DNA of 64,000 nt from Chryseobacterium arachidis (GTDB lineage: Bacteria; Bacteroidota; Bacteroidia; Flavobacteriales; Weeksellaceae), in the NCBI RefSeq assembly GCF_900129245.1, contig NZ_FQUT01000002.1:62001-126000 (forward strand), written 5' to 3'. Positions 8,324 to 17,285 of this stretch are shown piece by piece. The stretch's first letter is position 1. Each line of letters begins with the position of its first letter. The position numbers were made by a program, and so were the translations under genes. A model generated the notes under the pieces. The model had not been told where the DNA came from and did not search any database. It saw only the letters and a program-made list of their open reading frames with translations.

Positions 8324-8355
8324 TAAATTTAAAAAGATTTTGGAACATGGCAAAA
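8324..8355 (-). promoter_or_regulatory. Bacteroidota-type promoter of the paa operon
   Basis: On the minus strand a TTTTG (revcomp of 8351-8355) is followed after 19 bp by TAAATTTA (8324-8331). This is one base from the TAnnTTTG -7 consensus and has the expected spacing from the -33 element. Transcription would start inside the operator at 8307-8320, a repressor geometry. Confidence 0.55.
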
Positions 8356-8443
8356 TTTTTATGACTTTCATCATATTTTGAATAATTCTAAATAGTTGAG
8401 GGTAAGATTTAGATTGAGTTTAAGGAAGATTCTACGTTGAATT

Positions 8444-8525
8444 TGTCATTCAGAACGAAGCAAAGTAGAGTGAAGAATCTTTTTAAAGCATTAAATAATA
8501 GATTTCTCCTTCGTTGAAATGACAG
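8444..8525. repeat. dispersed imperfect palindrome, family A copy 1
   Basis: Begins TGTCATTCAGAACGAAGC, carries GAAGAATCT internally and ends CTTCGTTGAAATGACA, so the two halves are inverted complements. The same element recurs at 8541, 9287, 27706, 34255 and 61931. Confidence 0.8.
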
Positions 8526-8540
8526 TTTGCAACATAGTTT

Positions 8541-8607
8541 TGTCATTCAGAGTAGAATGACAAACCAACTGTTTAAATATAGAGATTCTTCCTTCGTCAG
8601 AATGACA
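8541..8607. repeat. dispersed imperfect palindrome, family A copy 2
   Basis: Starts TGTCATTCAGAGTAGAATGACA and ends AGATTCTTCCTTCGTCAGAATGACA; it directly follows copy 1 and ends 6 bp before the tetR stop. It may serve as a termination or mRNA-end structure for tetR. Confidence 0.75.
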
Positions 8608-8612
8608 ATTGA

Positions 8613-9191
8613 TTACTGTTTATGATTTCCCAACAATCCAAAAAGAACTTTATCCCTTATTTCATCGGTAACTTCAGAACCTGATTCGATATTTCTCTTA
8701 AACCAAAAATAGGAATTGTTTAAGGTATGAAGAATAAATCTTGTCGTAAAGGCCGGAGATTTAAGTTCCCAATTTTCTGCCTTATAGATTTCAGAAATTA
8801 GATCTTCAACTTCCTGCTGGTAATTTTTTCTGAGCTCAACAAATTCAGGAAGCCTTTCTTCCAAATGTTTCCATTCGTTGGAATAAATATGAGTAACGTC
8901 ACGGTTTTTAAGAACAACCGATAAATGTTTATCAATAAAAAGATTAAGTTTTTCCTTTGGCGGAATATTGGTGCTTTTTACCTCCTGAAGTTCATCGAAA
9001 AATTCCTGAGCGATACCAAAACAAATCCATTCCAGAATTTCTTCCTTTGAACGGATGTGCGCATACAAGGAAGCTGCCTTAATATTGAGTTTCGTTGCCA
9101 AATCTCTCACAGAGCTGCCCATATACCCTTTCTCCTTGAAAAGTTCTACCGCAACGTCTAATATTTTTCTTTGTTTTTCTTTTAACTCCAT
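8613..9191 (-). CDS. TetR/AcrR family regulator, probable PaaR
   Basis: A 192-residue TetR-family repressor. The N-terminal helix-turn-helix is clear (AVELFKEKGYMGSSVRDLA then LNIKAASLYAHIRSKEEIL, residues 14-53). The C-terminal ligand domain is helical. It is the first gene on this strand, directly upstream of the paa operon and a PaaR-like operator, so it probably represses the operon and is released by phenylacetyl-CoA or another acyl-CoA. That role is inferred from position and the operator; FadR-like control of fatty-acid genes is the alternative. Confidence 0.88.
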   Translation of the reverse strand: MELKEKQRKILDVAVELFKEKGYMGSSVRDLATKLNIKAASLYAHIRSKEEILEWICFGIAQEFFDELQEVKSTNIPPKEKLNLFIDKHLSVVLKNRDVTHIYSNEWKHLEERLPEFVELRKNYQQEVEDLISEIYKAENWELKSPAFTTRFILHTLNNSYFWFKRNIESGSEVTDEIRDKVLFGLLGNHKQ

Positions 9192-9201
9192 GTGATAATC
9201 G

Positions 9202-9209
9202 CAAAAGTA
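9202..9209 (-). promoter_or_regulatory. -7 element of the tetR gene
   Basis: TACTTTTG on the minus strand matches TAnnTTTG exactly, 10 bp before the tetR start codon. No clear -33 TTG is seen at the usual distance. Confidence 0.45.
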
Positions 9210-9286
9210 CTTATTTTGATTTTAATATTTGATCTTGAAGAGATGATTTTTAAACTTGGGAACTTTCAAGCTAAGAACGTTCTTAT

Positions 9287-9350
9287 TGTCATTCTGACAA
9301 AGAAGAATCTCAACTTTATTATCAGAGATTCTTCACCATTAAGAATGACA
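9287..9350. repeat. dispersed imperfect palindrome, family A copy 3
   Basis: TGTCATTCTGACAAAGAAGAATCT at one end and AGATTCTTC...AAGAATGACA at the other form a long imperfect hairpin. Confidence 0.8.
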
Positions 9351-9563
9351 GTACCCCTTAAGATAACGTGTTTTTTTGAATTAAGCCCAATCGGACTGTT
9401 CTTCCGATAAATTTATTCGAATTTACGTGAATCGGAAATTTTGTCTTTCAAAAACTATCTAAAAATTAATAATTCGGAAAATATGTCCATTATTTTTAAA
9501 AATTCAATAATTGAACACTTTTTGCGATATACCCATCAGAATTAAATGATTAAATAAGATTGA

Positions 9564-9637
9564 AGACATCAGAAATTAGAAATCTGATTTTAAAAATTAA
9601 CATTTATTAGACTCTTATGGTCTGAAATCTGATGTCT
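9564..9637. repeat. inverted repeat in the clpB leader region
   Basis: Arms AGACATCAGA (9564-9573) and TCTGATGTCT (9628-9637) pair perfectly. Additional ATCTGA/TCAGAAAT elements between them extend the pairing. It lies about 50 bp before the clpB start, so it may fall in the 5' leader or be a dispersed repeat. Confidence 0.6.
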
Positions 9638-9687
9638 AAAATCTAAAACCAAAAGCTAAATAATAAAGAATCAAAAATATACAAAAT

Positions 9688-12282
9688 ATGAACTTAAACC
9701 AATATACAGTAAAATCACAGGAAGCCATCCAGGCTGCTCAACAAGTGGCGATGGAATTTGGTAACCAGCAAATAGAACCTCAACATCTCTTGGAAGGAAT
9801 TTTTCAGGTAGATGAAAATATATCGCCTTTCTTATTGAAAAAATCTGAAGCAGATGCTGCTTTAGTAAGAGAGCGCAACCGTGAAAATTTAGAAAAACTT
9901 CCCAAAGTACAGGGAGGAAACATCTATCTTTCACAATCAGCAAACAAAGTTTTGCTTGATGCACCTAATATCGCTAAAAAAATGGACGATGAATATGTAA
10001 CGATTGAACATTTATGGCTTTCCCTTTTAGAAACCAATTCAGAAGTTTCGAAAATGCTGAAAGATATGGGCGTTACAAAAAGCCTTTTGGAAGGCGGAAT
10101 TAAAGAATTGAGAAAAGGCTCGAAAGCAACTTCTGCAAGTTCAGAAGAAACTTATCAGTCTTTAAATAAATATGCTAAAAACTTTAATGAATTAGCTGCA
10201 GAAGGAAAACTCGATCCTGTAATCGGACGTGATGAAGAAATCCGAAGAGTTTTGCAAATTCTTTCAAGAAGAACAAAGAACAATCCGATTCTGATTGGTG
10301 AACCCGGTGTTGGTAAAACTGCTATCGCTGAAGGAATTGCCCACAGAATTATCAGCGGAGACGTTCCTGAAAACCTAATGGATAAGACTTTATATTCATT
10401 GGATATGGGAGCTTTGATCGCCGGTGCCAAATACAAAGGTGAGTTTGAAGAGCGTCTAAAATCTGTTGTGAATGAAGTCATCAAATCAGATGGACAAATC
10501 ATTCTTTTCATCGACGAGATCCATACTTTGGTGGGAGCCGGAGGCGGTGAAGGTGCGATGGATGCAGCGAATATTTTGAAACCAGCTTTAGCAAGAGGAG
10601 AATTAAGAGCGATCGGTGCAACGACTTTGAACGAATATCAAAAATATTTTGAAAAAGATAAAGCGTTGGAAAGACGTTTCCAGAAAGTGATGGTGGAAGA
10701 ACCGGATACTGAATCAGCAATTTCCATCCTTCGTGGAATTAAAGATAAATATGAAGCTCACCACAAAGTAAGAATCAAAGATGAGGCGATTATTGCAGCA
10801 GTGGAAATGTCTCAACGATATATTTCGGACCGATTTTTACCGGATAAAGCGATCGATTTGATTGATGAGGCTTCTGCAAAACTGAGAATGGAAATCAATT
10901 CAAAACCTGAGGAACTAGATGTTTTAGATAGAAAGCTGATGCAGATGGAAATTGAATTGGCTGCGATTTCAAGAGAGGGAAATCAGACGAAAATAGATCA
11001 TTTGAAGGAAGATATTGCAAAAATTTCTGAGCAAAGAAATGAAATCAATGCTAAATGGTTGAAAGAAAAACAAAAATCTGAGGATTTAACACAGATTAAA
11101 AAAGATATAGAATCTCTGAAATTAGAAGCAGAAAGAGCTTCAAGAGCAGGAGATTATGCAAAAGTAGCGGAAATTCAATATGGAAAACTTCGTGAAAAAG
11201 AAGAAGAGCTTGGAAAACTTGAACTTGAAATGCAAAATCATCAGAATGAATTAATTAAAGAAGAAGTAACTTCTGAAAACATCTCTGAAGTGATTGCAAA
11301 ATGGACAGGAATTCCTGTAACCAAACTCCTTCAATCTGAAAGAGAAAAATTATTAAGTCTTGAAACCGAATTGCACCATAGAGTTGTTGGTCAAGATGAA
11401 GCGATCACAGCTGTTGCAGATGCCATCCGAAGAAACAGAGCGGGATTAAGTGACGATAAAAAGCCAATCGGTTCGTTCTTATTCTTAGGAACTACCGGAG
11501 TCGGAAAAACAGAGCTAGCAAAAGCATTGGCAGAGTTTTTATTTGATGATGAAAACAATATGACGAGAATTGATATGAGTGAATATCAGGAACGTCACAG
11601 TGTTTCGAGATTGGTGGGTGCGCCTCCTGGATATGTAGGTTATGATGAAGGTGGTCAGTTGACGGAAGCCGTAAGAAGAAGACCTTATTCCGTGGTGCTT
11701 TTAGATGAAATTGAAAAAGCGCATCCTGATGTTTTCAATACGTTGTTGCAGGTTTTGGACGACGGTCGTTTGACGGATAATAAAGGTAGAGTCGTGAATT
11801 TCAAAAACTCAATTATCATTATGACTTCGAATTTAGGTTCACACTTGATTCAGGAGAATTTTGAAAATATTACTGATGAGAATCAGGATGAAATTGTTGA
11901 CAAAACAAAAGATGAGGTCTTTGATTTATTGAAACAGACGTTGCGTCCGGAATTCTTAAACAGAATTGATGAAGTGGTATTGTTCCAGCCTTTGAGAAAA
12001 AAAGAAATCGGAAAAATTGTTACCTATCAGTTGAGAGGATTCAATGATATGTTGGCAAAACGAAATATCATCATGACAGCAACACAAGACGCTGTAGATT
12101 ATCTGATGAATAAAGGATACGATCCTGTTTTTGGAGCCAGACCATTGAAGAGAGTTATTCAGCAGGAAGTTTTAAACAAATTATCGAGAGAAATTCTTGC
12201 CGGAACCGTAAATGACGGTGACAGAATTACTTTAGATTATTTTGAAGAAACAGGTTTGGTTTTCAGACCTACAGAATTATAA
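9688..12282 (+). CDS. clpB: ATP-dependent disaggregase ClpB
   Basis: Hsp100 chaperone (864 residues) that with DnaK extracts polypeptides from aggregates. The order is N-terminal Clp domain (1-~145), AAA-1 with Walker A GEPGVGKT (204-211), the coiled-coil middle domain of ClpB (~400-525), and AAA-2 with Walker A GTTGVGKT (601-608), close to the E. coli positions. The middle domain separates it from ClpA and ClpX, and no ClpP-binding loop was noticed. Single-gene unit with a strong terminator at 12312. Heat-shock control is expected but no known operator is seen. Confidence 0.97.
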   Translation: MNLNQYTVKSQEAIQAAQQVAMEFGNQQIEPQHLLEGIFQVDENISPFLLKKSEADAALVRERNRENLEKLPKVQGGNIYLSQSANKVLLDAPNIAKKMDDEYVTIEHLWLSLLETNSEVSKMLKDMGVTKSLLEGGIKELRKGSKATSASSEETYQSLNKYAKNFNELAAEGKLDPVIGRDEEIRRVLQILSRRTKNNPILIGEPGVGKTAIAEGIAHRIISGDVPENLMDKTLYSLDMGALIAGAKYKGEFEERLKSVVNEVIKSDGQIILFIDEIHTLVGAGGGEGAMDAANILKPALARGELRAIGATTLNEYQKYFEKDKALERRFQKVMVEEPDTESAISILRGIKDKYEAHHKVRIKDEAIIAAVEMSQRYISDRFLPDKAIDLIDEASAKLRMEINSKPEELDVLDRKLMQMEIELAAISREGNQTKIDHLKEDIAKISEQRNEINAKWLKEKQKSEDLTQIKKDIESLKLEAERASRAGDYAKVAEIQYGKLREKEEELGKLELEMQNHQNELIKEEVTSENISEVIAKWTGIPVTKLLQSEREKLLSLETELHHRVVGQDEAITAVADAIRRNRAGLSDDKKPIGSFLFLGTTGVGKTELAKALAEFLFDDENNMTRIDMSEYQERHSVSRLVGAPPGYVGYDEGGQLTEAVRRRPYSVVLLDEIEKAHPDVFNTLLQVLDDGRLTDNKGRVVNFKNSIIIMTSNLGSHLIQENFENITDENQDEIVDKTKDEVFDLLKQTLRPEFLNRIDEVVLFQPLRKKEIGKIVTYQLRGFNDMLAKRNIIMTATQDAVDYLMNKGYDPVFGARPLKRVIQQEVLNKLSREILAGTVNDGDRITLDYFEETGLVFRPTEL

Positions 12283-12311
12283 GTAGTTTTTTTCATATAT
12301 ATTATTTTTGA

Positions 12312-12346
12312 AGAATTTCCGCAGACAAAAAATCTGCGGAAATTCT
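12312..12346 (+). terminator. rho-independent terminator of clpB
   Basis: A perfect 14-bp stem (AGAATTTCCGCAGA / TCTGCGGAAATTCT) with a 7-nt loop, then ATTTTGT. Confidence 0.85.
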
Positions 12347-12414
12347 ATTTTGTAATACATCATATATAAAATAAGCAAATTCCATTGTTGCCGATCTTAC
12401 AATCAAAAGTATTT

Positions 12415-13119
12415 CTAGTTTATATTCACTAATTCTACATCAAAAATGATGGTAGCGCCTGCAGGAATTGCTGGTCCCGCACCGTTATCTCCATAAGCCA
12501 GATCCGAAGGAATGTAAAATCTGTATTTAGATCCTTTGCTCATGAGTTGAATACCCTCTGTCCATCCTTTAATTACCGCACCCAGATTAATATCCGCTGG
12601 TGCGCCTCCATTTTTGTCAGTAGAGTCGAAAACAGTTCCATCCAGAAGCTTTCCTGTATATTTTACCTGTACAACATCTGTAGCTTTAGGCTTTGTTTTA
12701 CCATCACCTTCCTGCAACACTTCGTATTGTAAACCAGAAGCTGTGGTCTTCACTTTAGGGTTACTTTTATTTTTTGTAAGAAACTCCAGACCTTTTTTCT
12801 TATTTTCATCTGCCTGTAATCCCGATGCAGCCTGCTTTTTTTCATGCTGCTTCTGCATAAACTCCTGCATAAAGGCATCCATTTCTTCAGCCGGCATCAA
12901 CTTTTTTCCTCCGTCCATTTCTTCTTTAATAGCCTGAGCCAAAAGATCTGCATCTACTTTGAAGCCTTCCTGTTTCATGTTTTGAGCAATACTTAGACCT
13001 ATATAATAAGAAGCTTTTTGGTCATCCGTGTATTTGCTGTCTACTGTAGTCTCATCTTTCTTAGCACATGAAATACTAAAAATTGCTATGCAAAATAATG
13101 CGATAGTCTGTCTTTTCAT
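12415..13119 (-). CDS. FKBP-type peptidyl-prolyl isomerase lipoprotein (FkpA/Mip-like)
   Basis: A 234-residue envelope PPIase. The signal peptide ends in a lipobox with acceptor C18 (SISC). An N-terminal helical dimerisation domain (~30-125, YTDDQKASYYIGLSIAQNM) is followed by a C-terminal FKBP domain (~140-233) with VKYTGKLLDGTVFDST, GVIKGWTEGIQLM-type and FYIPSDLAYGDNGAG segments. It probably helps fold envelope proteins from the periplasmic face of a membrane. Convergent with clpB. Confidence 0.92.
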   Translation of the reverse strand: MKRQTIALFCIAIFSISCAKKDETTVDSKYTDDQKASYYIGLSIAQNMKQEGFKVDADLLAQAIKEEMDGGKKLMPAEEMDAFMQEFMQKQHEKKQAASGLQADENKKKGLEFLTKNKSNPKVKTTASGLQYEVLQEGDGKTKPKATDVVQVKYTGKLLDGTVFDSTDKNGGAPADINLGAVIKGWTEGIQLMSKGSKYRFYIPSDLAYGDNGAGPAIPAGATIIFDVELVNIN

Positions 13120-13310
13120 TTGATAATTTATTGTTTATAATTAATGAATTAAATAATCGCTGCAAATCTATCCAAATTCTTTATAATTTTAATTAAAACT
13201 TACAATCCGTAAAAACCCCATAAATAAATAGGAAAAAACCGTGTCGTATTAACATAAAATTTTTCCGAAATTTGCACTACCAACTAACATTTTACTAAAA
13301 AACTAGCTTT

Positions 13311-13868
13311 ATGAAAACAAAACCTAACTTAAGTCCGGAAGTTGATACACTCGAATTAGCTTCTGTCCCTAACACGATGACTTGCGAGTTCATTCAAGTC
13401 CTAATCGACAATTACAGAAAAAAGCAAATGGTTTGCGTTAATGAAAAATTAGGAATTCAGGATGCACATGCGATTCATTTTGATCTGGCGACTTTGAAAA
13501 AATTTATCTCAGATATTGAAGCAGAAACACAAAAGACCAATCCTGATCTTTCAGAAAAAGATTTAGGAATTAGGTTTTATTACGCCGCCTATCCAAAAGC
13601 AGATGAATGGGACATCATGCAAAACACGCCTATCACACAAGAATATGCAGAAAGACATACTTTGGTAATGGTTCCTACCATGAAGAAGGCAGATGAAAAC
13701 GGTGAAATTCTGAACTACGATTTCAACCCTCTGGGATCATCGGCGAAAAGTAATGGTGAGATCTTAGCAATGGCTTCAGCAAGAAAAGGCGGGCTGCAAG
13801 GCGATATTGTTTCTCAAAACCACGGAACACTTTCTCCTCCAGCTGATCCAAAGGTAGAATCATTTTAA
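13311..13868 (+). CDS. conserved hypothetical protein
   Basis: A 185-residue soluble protein without signal peptide or membrane segment. I do not recognise a named family. Visible traits are a mixed alpha/beta middle (GIRFYYAAYPKADEWDIMQ, HTLVMVPTMKKADENGE) and a Gly/Pro-rich C-terminus. It starts a co-directional run with the membrane protein (25-bp gap) and the two-component pair, so it may belong to that regulatory unit. The ATG at 13311 follows an A-rich leader and is the only good start. Confidence 0.7.
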   Translation: MKTKPNLSPEVDTLELASVPNTMTCEFIQVLIDNYRKKQMVCVNEKLGIQDAHAIHFDLATLKKFISDIEAETQKTNPDLSEKDLGIRFYYAAYPKADEWDIMQNTPITQEYAERHTLVMVPTMKKADENGEILNYDFNPLGSSAKSNGEILAMASARKGGLQGDIVSQNHGTLSPPADPKVESF

Positions 13869-13893
13869 TAATATTTTTTTAAATAAAAACACA

Positions 13894-14541
13894 ATGAGTG
13901 AATTTCAGAAGGTTTTACAAGAATCTCTAATATGGATTGAAGGACTTACAGCCATTATTTCTCTGATATATTATTATCGGGTGAAAGATCAGTACTGGAG
14001 ATACTTTTCATATTATTTGATTCTTATCTTTCTGTGCGAAGTGTTCGGGAAATGGGGACACCATTTGATTGATTATGATAAACCCACTTTTTTTAATTAT
14101 TTTGTTATTCCGCTAGAATTTATATTCCTCTATTGGTTGTATGCTGCAAAATCATTTGGAAAACAAAAACTATTTTATACCTTATCAGCCTTATACCTGC
14201 TTTCCTATATTCCCAATGAACTATTTTTCAACATGAAAAAGATTATTTTCTCATTCAATTATACGTTTGGATGCCTTATCTTAATGGTTTTAGTCGTCAT
14301 GGAATATTATAAACAGGTTAACTCCTCGGAAATTCTGAACTTCAGTAAAAACAGGATGTTCTATATCAATCTCGGAGTAACTTTATTTTATATCGGAACA
14401 TTACCTTTCTGGACATTTTTCAGTCTCCTGAATGAATACAAAGAACTTTTTAATATATATTTTAATTATTTTCTGATTTCAGGAATTATGATGTATCTGC
14501 TATTTTCAACGTCAATTATATGGGGAAAACAGAATTATTAA
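13894..14541 (+). CDS. multi-pass membrane protein upstream of histidine kinase
   Basis: A 215-residue hydrophobic protein with about six to seven predicted membrane helices (for example at 12-28, 37-52, 67-85, 94-108, 121-141, 153-175, 188-206). No family recognised. Its 3' end overlaps the histidine kinase by 22 bp, which implies translational coupling. The kinase itself has only one membrane segment, so this protein may be a detached sensor for it; that is an inference from arrangement. Confidence 0.72.
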   Translation: MSEFQKVLQESLIWIEGLTAIISLIYYYRVKDQYWRYFSYYLILIFLCEVFGKWGHHLIDYDKPTFFNYFVIPLEFIFLYWLYAAKSFGKQKLFYTLSALYLLSYIPNELFFNMKKIIFSFNYTFGCLILMVLVVMEYYKQVNSSEILNFSKNRMFYINLGVTLFYIGTLPFWTFFSLLNEYKELFNIYFNYFLISGIMMYLLFSTSIIWGKQNY

Positions 14542-15305
14542 TAACGATCATTCTCTTCAACATATTTTTCCTGTTTTTTGTAGCTGCGGTGATGATCTAT
14601 ATCCGAAAGTACAAACAGCGTAAAAAGGAATATTTAAATGAAATTGAAGTAAAAAACGAAATTCACAAACGTGAGCTTCTGGCTACCCAATTGGAAATCC
14701 AGCAGGCCACCATGCAGCAGATAGGGAGAGAACTTCATGATAATATAGGACAGAAACTTACCCTCGTCAGCCTTTACACCCAACAGCTTTTATATGAAAA
14801 TAAAGTTCCTGAGGTAAGCGAAAGAATCGAACAGGTATCACAGATCATCAATCAGTCCCTACAGGATTTGAGGAGCCTTTCAAAAACTTTAACAGACGAC
14901 AATATTAATCAAAAGGAAATCGTAACTTTAATTCAGGAAGAAGTAGACAATACCAACAGTTTCAAAAAGTGTAAAATAAGTTTTGAACACAATTTTAAAC
15001 AGCTTGATCTGGGATTTGTTCACAAGAATGTTTTACTCAGAATCACCCAGGAATTTATCCAGAACAGTATTAAACACGCCAACTGTAAAAATATTTTCAT
15101 CAACCTGAATACCTCTGAGGAATCTCTTTGGGAACTCAATATTAAAGACGATGGTGTAGGATTCGACAAATCCAATACAAAATCAAACGGAATCGGCCTT
15201 ACCAACATGAAAAACAGGGCCGAGATTATCGGGGCCAGTTTCAGCCTTGAAAGCCAGAAAAACATGGGGACTACGCTCAATATTATTTTAAAAAGACAGC
15301 CATGA
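14520..15305 (+). CDS. NarL-type sensor histidine kinase
   Basis: A 261-residue kinase with one N-terminal membrane helix (7-28), a short coiled coil, and a HisKA_3 dimerisation domain with phospho-acceptor H73 in GRELHDNIGQKL. The HATPase domain shows the N box (EFIQNSIKHA), DDGVGFD and the GIGLTNMKNRAEIIGA lid. It has no periplasmic sensor domain. It overlaps the membrane protein upstream (22 bp) and the response regulator downstream (4 bp), so the three form one unit. Confidence 0.93.
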   Translation: MGKTELLITIILFNIFFLFFVAAVMIYIRKYKQRKKEYLNEIEVKNEIHKRELLATQLEIQQATMQQIGRELHDNIGQKLTLVSLYTQQLLYENKVPEVSERIEQVSQIINQSLQDLRSLSKTLTDDNINQKEIVTLIQEEVDNTNSFKKCKISFEHNFKQLDLGFVHKNVLLRITQEFIQNSIKHANCKNIFINLNTSEESLWELNIKDDGVGFDKSNTKSNGIGLTNMKNRAEIIGASFSLESQKNMGTTLNIILKRQP

Positions 15306-15943
15306 AAAAAACGATAGTGATCGTAGATGATCACGTACTTATCGCAAAAGCATTAGAAGGAATTATTGATAATTTTAACGAATTTGAAGTTATTTACGTT
15401 GCAGAAAACGGGAAAGATCTGATTCAGAAATTCGAAAACAACAGCAAAATTCCGGATATCATTCTTTTAGACATCAGTATGCCTATCATGGATGGTTTTG
15501 AAACGGTACTTTGGCTCAAGGAAAATCATCCGGGTATTAAGGTAATGGCTCTAAGCATGCAGGGTGACGACAAAAGTGTCATTAAAATGATCAAGAACGG
15601 AGCCAAGGGATATCTTCTGAAAAATACCCACCCAAAAGAACTTGAAAATGCTCTGATAAAGCTCAATAACGATGGATTTTTCTATCCGGAATGGGCCTCA
15701 AAGATCATTTTTTCGAATATGAACAATGAAGATTCAGGAAACAATGTAAGGATATCCGACCGCGAAAAAGAATTTTTGAAATACACCGTAACCGAACTCA
15801 GCTACAAAGAAATTGCCGACAAAATGTGCTGTAGCCCAAGAACTGTGGAAAGCTACAGAGATCAGCTTTGTGATAAATTAGATTTAAAAACCCGTGTAGG
15901 TCTTGCTGTTTTTGCCATCAAGAATGGCTTTGCAGAATCTTAA
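15302..15943 (+). CDS. LuxR/NarL-family response regulator
   Basis: A 213-residue regulator. The receiver has D9/D10, phospho-acceptor D57 (LLDISMP) and K107. The C-terminal LuxR helix-turn-helix is SYKEIADKMCCSPRTVESYR. Partner of the overlapping kinase. The M43 metalloprotease 283 bp downstream is in the same orientation, but a terminator-like hairpin (15978-16012) separates them, so a regulatory link is only possible. Confidence 0.94.
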   Translation: MKKTIVIVDDHVLIAKALEGIIDNFNEFEVIYVAENGKDLIQKFENNSKIPDIILLDISMPIMDGFETVLWLKENHPGIKVMALSMQGDDKSVIKMIKNGAKGYLLKNTHPKELENALIKLNNDGFFYPEWASKIIFSNMNNEDSGNNVRISDREKEFLKYTVTELSYKEIADKMCCSPRTVESYRDQLCDKLDLKTRVGLAVFAIKNGFAES

Positions 15944-15977
15944 TTTACAAAATACATTCACTCATATTTTAACTTTA

Positions 15978-16012
15978 AATGAATCCTTTTCTCTCATGGA
16001 AAGGATTTCATT
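15978..16012 (+). terminator. hairpin after the response regulator
   Basis: Arms AATGAATCCTTT and AAAGGATTTCATT with a one-base bulge. The following CTATTTTG is a weak T tract. Confidence 0.6.
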
Positions 16013-16226
16013 CTATTTTGAAATCCTATTAAAAACAACTTTACTTATCATAAAAACAACAACAATTAAACTTAACATAATAACAAACAATAATTATATT
16101 AAGTAAAAACAAAATACCAAATCAATCATTTAATTAAATTATTCACATTAAATATTTAAAATAATTATTGCAAATTAATTCAAAATCATATAAATTCATA
16201 GTCTGAAATTTTAAAAAATAACGGTT

Positions 16227-17225
16227 ATGAAAAAATTATTAATCGGAATCCTTGCTTTAGGATTCTTATCATCCTGTAACAGTGACAACATCACCAATCA
16301 ACAAGAATTAGAAACACCTTCTGCTACGCCAGATGTAGCGAAAAGAGGATGTGCCTCTGAAGAAATAAGACAGGAAGCCTTAAAAAACAATCCTGAGCTA
16401 AGACAAAAATTCGCCGCTTTGGAAACCAACACGGAAAAATTTGCCAATGATCTGAAATTGGGAAAAGTGCTTGCCGACGGAACGGTAGAAATTCCCGTTG
16501 TTGTAAATGTCCTTTACAATACAACAGCTGAAAATGTTTCAGACGCCAGAATTGCAGAGCAAATTGCCGTTCTTAATGCAGATTTTACCGCAACCAACAG
16601 TGATATCAATAACATTCCAACCGAGTTTCAGGCGGTAAGTGCCGGAGATACAAAAGTTAAGTTCAGATTAGCAAATACGATCAGAAAGAAAACCAATACC
16701 AAAAGCTGGAAAACAAATGATGCCATGAAAAAAGCATCTACGGGAGGTCTTGACGCTACAAATCCTACAAATTATCTGAATATGTGGGTGGTAGGTAAAA
16801 TGACAAGCCAGGGACAGACTATTTTAGGTTATGCCACCTTCCCTGAATCCGCAGGTCTGTGGAACGACGGTGTAGTGATTGCCGCTCCGTTCTTTGGCAA
16901 AACAGGAGCTTCTTCTCCTTTCAATTTAGGAAGAACGGCAACACATGAGGTTGGGCATTATCTGAACCTGAGACACATTTGGGGAGATGCCAACTGTGGA
17001 AACGATCTCGTTGCAGATACCCCGACACAGACAACCGCCAACTACGGAAAGCCGACTTATCCTTTGCTGAATACCTGCAGCGGAGTTCAAAGATCGGTAA
17101 TGTTCATGAATTACATGGATTATGTTGATGATGCAGCCATGTTTATGTTCTCAGGAGGACAAAAAACAAGAATGCAATCCGTGGTAGCTTCTTCAGGAGC
17201 AAGATCCGGATTAAGAGTTTATTAA
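16227..17225 (+). CDS. M43 family zinc metalloprotease lipoprotein
   Basis: A 332-residue pappalysin-type protease. The signal peptide ends in a lipobox with C17 (LSSC), so the mature enzyme should be lipid-anchored in the envelope. Zinc ligands are H240, H244 and H250 with catalytic E241 (HEVGHYLNLRHIWG). The usual glycine of HExxHxxGxxH is Asn here, which I recall from other flavobacterial M43 proteins. A Met-turn MNYMDY (294-299) follows. C257 and C284 may pair. No T9SS sorting domain is present. Confidence 0.92.
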   Translation: MKKLLIGILALGFLSSCNSDNITNQQELETPSATPDVAKRGCASEEIRQEALKNNPELRQKFAALETNTEKFANDLKLGKVLADGTVEIPVVVNVLYNTTAENVSDARIAEQIAVLNADFTATNSDINNIPTEFQAVSAGDTKVKFRLANTIRKKTNTKSWKTNDAMKKASTGGLDATNPTNYLNMWVVGKMTSQGQTILGYATFPESAGLWNDGVVIAAPFFGKTGASSPFNLGRTATHEVGHYLNLRHIWGDANCGNDLVADTPTQTTANYGKPTYPLLNTCSGVQRSVMFMNYMDYVDDAAMFMFSGGQKTRMQSVVASSGARSGLRVY

Positions 17226-17251
17226 ATATCAAAAACTGTATGAATACTCAG

Positions 17252-17285
17252 AATAGCCTTTTCGTTTTTGAAAAGGTTATTTTTT
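17252..17285. terminator. bidirectional terminator between convergent genes
   Basis: AATAGCCTTTTC / GAAAAGGTTATT stem (one G-T pair) with a T run on the plus side; it serves the M43 gene and possibly the convergent GNAT gene. Confidence 0.7.

Larger units (their letters stand above)
8301..8612. other. 312-bp gap between tetR and paaK
   Basis: The gap holds the paaK promoter and operator on its left side and two copies of the TGTCATTC...GAATGACA dispersed repeat (8444-8525 and 8541-8607). No coding potential is seen. Confidence 0.8.
9192..9687. other. 496-bp non-coding gap upstream of clpB
   Basis: Contains the tetR -7 element, a family A repeat (9287-9350), and a long inverted repeat close to clpB with arms AGACATCAGA (9564-9573) and TCTGATGTCT (9628-9637). 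No convincing gene; a 72-codon frame at 9192 is made largely of repeat sequence. Confidence 0.75.

Noticed and set aside
9192..9410. 72-codon plus-strand ORF upstream of clpB
   Set aside because: It runs through the tetR promoter and a family A repeat and shows no family features.
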